DNA of 45,874 nt, taken from contig PLTZ01000062.1 of NCBI GenBank assembly GCA_003164715.1, forward strand, positions 1-45,874, in the 5' to 3' direction. Positions 42,087-45,874 of this stretch are shown one piece after another. Below the pieces are notes generated by a model. It was not told the DNA's origin, searched no databases, and saw only the letters and a list, made by a program, of their open reading frames with translations. The position numbers and the translations under genes are program-made. Within the stretch, counting starts at the first letter, position 1; each line of letters begins with the position of its first letter. The stretch comes from Opitutaceae bacterium (GTDB taxonomy: Bacteria; Verrucomicrobiota; Verrucomicrobiia; Opitutales; Opitutaceae).

Positions 42087-45000
42087 TCAGGCCCTTCCCG
42101 CGCCAGTCCCCCCGCCCGGGGCGAACCTCAGCCTCAACCTCGTCTCCCCTGGAGCTTCGGGCTTGCCGCCGGCCGTTTCTAGGGGGTCCTCATAGACAAA
42201 TCCCCTGCTCTTGTAGAAATTGATCGTCTCGACCAGCGCCCAGCGCGCGGCACGGTTGGGCACAAAGCGAGTCTCCCTGTCACTGATTGTCACGCCCAAG
42301 CCCGCGCGCTTCTGGGCCTTGAAATGCTCGATGAGTGCGTCCAGGAACCGCGCCATGATCCCGCCACCCACGAGGGCATAGGGCACGAAAAGGTCGTCGC
42401 AGTGCCACCGGGCGATGCTCTCGTCGGTCGAATAGCGAAGGATGCCGACCTGGATCGGGCGTAGGTCCGCGCTGCCGTCACGAAGCGTGAGCGAATAGGA
42501 GATCGCAGGCTGCTGCGGATCGGGGAAGCCCCCGAAGATCCGGACCCACTGGTCGACGGCAAGTCCCTTGAGGGCGCCGGCGGTTGTCGGGTCGCCCATC
42601 GAAAGCGTGGGTCCCGGCAGGCTCGATTCGCCGTCGCTAATCCTGATCTCGAACTGCTCCTTCACGAACTCCCTCAGGCCATCGCTGTACATCGGCCTCA
42701 GGACAGGCCACCAGGCACGGAAGGAGGGCGTCACGGCCCAGCGATGAAAGTAGGCCATCCATCCCTGGCTCATGGGATGAGACCAGTACTTGTCGAGCTC
42801 GGCGGCAACCCAGACGTCCTCCATGACCTGGATCACCAGCATCAGGAAATAGGCCGCCTGGATCGCGTCGGAAGGGCTCTTTGACGGGACGATCCTATCC
42901 TCGCCGGCGGCGACGGCGACCTCAGGGAAGAACTCCTGCTGGAGCCAGGCGGGCGCGTTCTGGCGGATGTCGGTCTCGACGCCCCGGCAAGCCTCCGTGA
43001 GCGCCGAGTAGATCTCGTCCTGCCTTCTGAGGGCCGGCCGCCAGCATTCGCTCGCCCCGAGGAAAAGGTTCTCGACGAAGCTCGGCTTGCTCATCCTGGA
43101 CTTTTCGAGGAACGAGAACACGGAGCGGCCGACATGCTCGCCGAGCGCGCGATAAGACTCCCATTGGGCCTCGTTGTAGAACTGCTCGGCCGTCGTGTCG
43201 TGGGGGAAATGCGGGTTGCGGCTGTGGTGCTGGAGCACGTCCGGCGGCTCGTCGCCGGTGATGGTGGGCTTCAAGTAGAGGATGGTCCCCTTGTCGGAGC
43301 CATAGAGGCCGTCATAGTGAATGGTCCCCACGACCGCGTGCTGGGCCGAGTTGCCGTCCGGACCGGGCCGCAGGGGTTCCACATCAAGCTCGATCTCCAC
43401 GCCAAAGTCCTCGCGCACCCGCCGGATTGCGTTGGCCAGGTCGTCAAACTTGATGTCCTCGTCCGCGCCGCAGTCGGAGACTATGATGTAGCGGCAATGC
43501 CTGCGCACGAGTTCGTAGACGGCAAGGTTCTCAAAATGGCCCCCGTCGGAAAGGTGAAGATAGGTGAACCGGCGCCTCTGCCTCGTCAGGAATCCCGCGG
43601 AATCCAGCGAGGCGCCGTCTTCCTCGCCCGGCACCGGGTCGCAGTCCGTCATTCCGAAAAGCTCCCTGAAGAACGCGGCGCCTGGAGCGAACGTGAACTG
43701 GCGCCGGGTCGGGTTGTTTGGGTGGGGGACCCATAGCCCCAGGCGGAGGTTGAACGTGCTCATCGCGAACGAGACCGCCGGTCCCCAGGACATCGACAGC
43801 TGGCCCATCTGCGAGTTGAACGCGGCCGCAGAGGCGGTCAGCGCTGCGGAGAGCCGCAGGTCGTCGACGGGTCCGGTCATGCCCCCGAGCGAGACTCCGA
43901 ATGGCGAGACAACGGCGCTTCGAGCGCCGCGGTAGAGCCCCGTGAGCGTGTCGCCCGCAAGGTTGTTCGCAGTGCAGCACACCAGGTGGATCGGCGCCCG
44001 GCTTGTCGTCGCTGCACCGCCGTCGACCCCGGCAATCCTGGACAGCCTCGACTCGAGACTCTTGAGCAGCATCTCCAACGTCGGATCATTCCCTCCCGGG
44101 TCAGCCTTCTCCGATCGGCTGGCCGTGCCGGCACGGGCCGCGATCAGGAAGCAGTCCCTGATGCGCCGGCGATAGAAGTCATGCATGCCAACCCGCGTGG
44201 GGTTGAAGAGGAAAAGCGCGGCGAGAACCTGACCCCCGCAGATCCAGAACACGCCCCAGGGATGCGTCCAGGCCCAAGGGTTCTGCAGGGCGAGCACCGA
44301 GATGAGCACCAGTCCCACGAACACTGCGGACGAGAGGATGCGCGGGGCGAATGGTTTCAGGTTGGCGAGGATCGTCTGCCCGATGGACTGGCTTCCTCCC
44401 TCCGTGATCCGCTTCGCAAGCCAGTTTCTGAGCGCGAAGAGGAGCGAGCCGGCAACCGTCGTCCCGGCGACCGAAGCTCCGAGGGCGTGGTTCTTCGTGG
44501 CAAGGATGCGCCCAAGCTCCCAGACGGCCGCCATAGCCGCCGCGACGATGGCCGGGGCAAGGCAGAGCGATGCGGCACGATCGATGCCGGAAGACCACGA
44601 CCTGCGGCTCGAATCCTCCGTGAAGCGGCTGCCAAGGGCCCGGACGACGATCAGGGCCAGAGCGGCAGCCGCCCACGCGATCGCCGGCGCAAACGCGTAG
44701 ACGTCGGGCACCCAGGCTCCATGCAGATGGAGGCCGCGATCCGGAAGGCCCCTGGGATTAAGGCTCCACAGCGTCGCCCACCACGCAGCCCCGGAGCAGG
44801 CGACGGCCACCGTGAGGATCGCCCCCTGGTCCTGCTTGACCTCGCAATCGACCGGCCGCTTCCACCGTCTCAGCATGAGGAACTGCAGCGCGGCCGTGGC
44901 GACCAGGTACCAGGCGGTCGACACCCCCAGGCTGGGTCCAAAGATCATGAGGTGGGCGCATCGGTTCCCGGCCGCAAAGGCGAGGGCCAGGAGGCAAAGC

Positions 45001-45590
45001 GAGGTCGCGACGGAAGGCAAAAGTCCCCCGAGGATCGTGATCGCCGCGTTCCAGGTCTCGAATTCCTTGAATCCGATGCGGGGGATGATGAAGCGGCTGT
45101 ACTCGCGGAGGTGTCGGATCGGGGCAGGCTCCCTCGGATCCGGCAAGCCGCCGGCGGTTCCCGGCGGGTTGCATCCCGGATTCGGGAAAGTAGGCTGTTG
45201 GCCGCCCGGGGCAGCCGCTTGGCGACACAGCCATGCGGTCCAGAAACCTCCGACGTAGCCGCCGCCAGAGACGGTCGAAAGATAGTCCACGGAGCCTAGG
45301 ATCTGCTTCTCCTCCAGCGCCTGCAGGAGGCCCAGGTTGAACGTGGCGCTCCTGATGCCGCCCCCGGAGAGTGCGAGCCCGAAGAAATCCTGGGCCGTGA
45401 AGCGCACCCATGGCTCGTGCGACCGGGAGGGGGCGGCTATGCGGGTGGAATCGGCGCCGGCTCGGTCCAGCACCCTGTGCTCTTCCTGAATAAGCTCCAG
45501 GAACGGGATCCGCCGGTCTTTTTGCCTTCGTGTGGGAGCGTGCCCGCCGGCCGGATGAGCGTGAGCGTCGCCTATCGCTGGCTTCGTCAT
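42087..45590 (-). CDS. Large membrane patatin-like phospholipase
   Basis: ATG 45590 (MTKPAIGDAHAHPAGG) gives 1167 residues; the frame is open to 45860 but the extra 90 residues are Ser/Arg-rich and look non-coding. Patatin elements are GLALSGGGIRSA (oxyanion hole), TVSGGGYVGG with nucleophile Ser108, and LSDGGHFENLAVYEL with catalytic Asp682. About eight hydrophobic helices lie between Ser and Asp (roughly residues 190-500), so the catalytic fold carries a membrane insertion. After the Asp, a long C-terminal part of about 480 residues follows. It should cleave acyl groups from phospholipids at the membrane. It converges on the propeller-NTPase gene, with only 14 bp between stops. Confidence 0.87.
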   Translation of the reverse strand: MTKPAIGDAHAHPAGGHAPTRRQKDRRIPFLELIQEEHRVLDRAGADSTRIAAPSRSHEPWVRFTAQDFFGLALSGGGIRSATFNLGLLQALEEKQILGSVDYLSTVSGGGYVGGFWTAWLCRQAAAPGGQQPTFPNPGCNPPGTAGGLPDPREPAPIRHLREYSRFIIPRIGFKEFETWNAAITILGGLLPSVATSLCLLALAFAAGNRCAHLMIFGPSLGVSTAWYLVATAALQFLMLRRWKRPVDCEVKQDQGAILTVAVACSGAAWWATLWSLNPRGLPDRGLHLHGAWVPDVYAFAPAIAWAAAALALIVVRALGSRFTEDSSRRSWSSGIDRAASLCLAPAIVAAAMAAVWELGRILATKNHALGASVAGTTVAGSLLFALRNWLAKRITEGGSQSIGQTILANLKPFAPRILSSAVFVGLVLISVLALQNPWAWTHPWGVFWICGGQVLAALFLFNPTRVGMHDFYRRRIRDCFLIAARAGTASRSEKADPGGNDPTLEMLLKSLESRLSRIAGVDGGAATTSRAPIHLVCCTANNLAGDTLTGLYRGARSAVVSPFGVSLGGMTGPVDDLRLSAALTASAAAFNSQMGQLSMSWGPAVSFAMSTFNLRLGLWVPHPNNPTRRQFTFAPGAAFFRELFGMTDCDPVPGEEDGASLDSAGFLTRQRRRFTYLHLSDGGHFENLAVYELVRRHCRYIIVSDCGADEDIKFDDLANAIRRVREDFGVEIELDVEPLRPGPDGNSAQHAVVGTIHYDGLYGSDKGTILYLKPTITGDEPPDVLQHHSRNPHFPHDTTAEQFYNEAQWESYRALGEHVGRSVFSFLEKSRMSKPSFVENLFLGASECWRPALRRQDEIYSALTEACRGVETDIRQNAPAWLQQEFFPEVAVAAGEDRIVPSKSPSDAIQAAYFLMLVIQVMEDVWVAAELDKYWSHPMSQGWMAYFHRWAVTPSFRAWWPVLRPMYSDGLREFVKEQFEIRISDGESSLPGPTLSMGDPTTAGALKGLAVDQWVRIFGGFPDPQQPAISYSLTLRDGSADLRPIQVGILRYSTDESIARWHCDDLFVPYALVGGGIMARFLDALIEHFKAQKRAGLGVTISDRETRFVPNRAARWALVETINFYKSRGFVYEDPLETAGGKPEAPGETRLRLRFAPGGGTGAGRA

Positions 45591-45874
45591 GGAGGTCTTT
45601 CGAATCCTGGGGAACCGGTGCCGAATGGAGAGACAACGTCGTGCCGGTAGCGGCCCGGGCGATATTCGTAGCAACGGCGTCGAAAGATGCAATGCGGTTC
45701 GGCGCCCGCGGGACTTCGAACTTTTGCTTCTCTTGCTGGAGGTTGGTGGATGTGGTCGGATAGTGAGGTATTCGTGCCAATGGCGCAGTGGTTGGTAATC
45801 TATAGACGACATCAGGCAACTAAGGACAAAATCCATTAGATCTGTTTCGTTTGATCGCAAGCGGCGCGCAAACC
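45591..45874. other. Upstream region of the patatin-like gene, to window edge
   Basis: About 280 bp, clearly richer in A/T than the coding sequence towards 45740-45860. Probably the promoter and leader of the patatin-like gene, though its frame stays open to 45860. Small ORFs on the plus strand show no family features. Confidence 0.35.

Noticed and set aside
1-45874. CRISPR arrays, rRNA, tRNA genes or replication origin
   Set aside because: No regularly spaced identical repeats, no conserved rRNA or tRNA blocks and no DnaA-box cluster were noticed on reading through. A covariance or repeat search was not possible.

Overview
The window is GC-rich, densely coded bacterial chromosome. Its gene content points to a soil or freshwater bacterium of the Verrucomicrobiota, Opitutaceae-like, with Acidobacteriota or Planctomycetota as the next best guesses. 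Reasons are the propeller-sensor hybrid histidine kinase, three FG-GAP/VCBS (CRTAC1-like) proteins, two membrane-TPR proteins of the TMTC type and secreted multihaem propeller proteins. This placement is inference from protein families; no rRNA or tRNA is present.

Layout. Bases 1-180 hold the C-terminal tail of an ISAs1-like transposase. Bases 224-6196 are a signalling block: a soluble hybrid kinase, a divergent NarL-type response regulator, and a 1284-residue propeller hybrid kinase whose 3' end overlaps the regulator by 47 bp. Bases 6315-7438 hold a short, unusual YcaO-family enzyme preceded by a 61-codon ORF ending in a Cys-rich tail, which could be its peptide substrate. Two convergent TMTC-like membrane-TPR genes occupy 7596-11856. 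A housekeeping-like stretch follows (DUF2934 protein, isochorismatase-fold hydrolase, lipoprotein, EamA exporter). Next is a translationally coupled pair, an asparagine-synthetase-like enzyme and a radical SAM enzyme (14529-16819).

Bases 17244-34224 are nine genes on the plus strand, most with secretion signals and many touching end to end: three VCBS-repeat proteins (two clearly with ASPIC/UnbV domains), a lipoprotein with one haem motif, a three-haem propeller/cytochrome, a stand-alone sensor propeller, two ABC-type substrate-binding proteins without any permease or ATPase, and a Tll0287-like domain protein that has lost its haem motif. Most spacings are short, but the third VCBS gene follows a gap of about 500 bp and may start a second transcript. 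Together they look like a periplasmic or surface redox/binding apparatus that I cannot match to a named system.

Bases 34704-36355 are a HipB/HipA toxin-antitoxin pair in a locally AT-richer stretch, followed by a 157-bp element with long inverted-repeat arms. Bases 36831-42072 are a three-gene unit: a helical lipoprotein, a small helical protein, and a 1272-residue protein with 14 Ycf48/BNR-type propeller repeats outside the membrane, one transmembrane helix and a cytosolic NACHT/STAND-type NTPase. It converges, 14 bp away, on a large membrane patatin-like phospholipase. The receptor-NTPase plus phospholipase arrangement is the strongest candidate here for an undescribed conflict or envelope-surveillance system.

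All functions are read from motifs by eye; no database search was possible.
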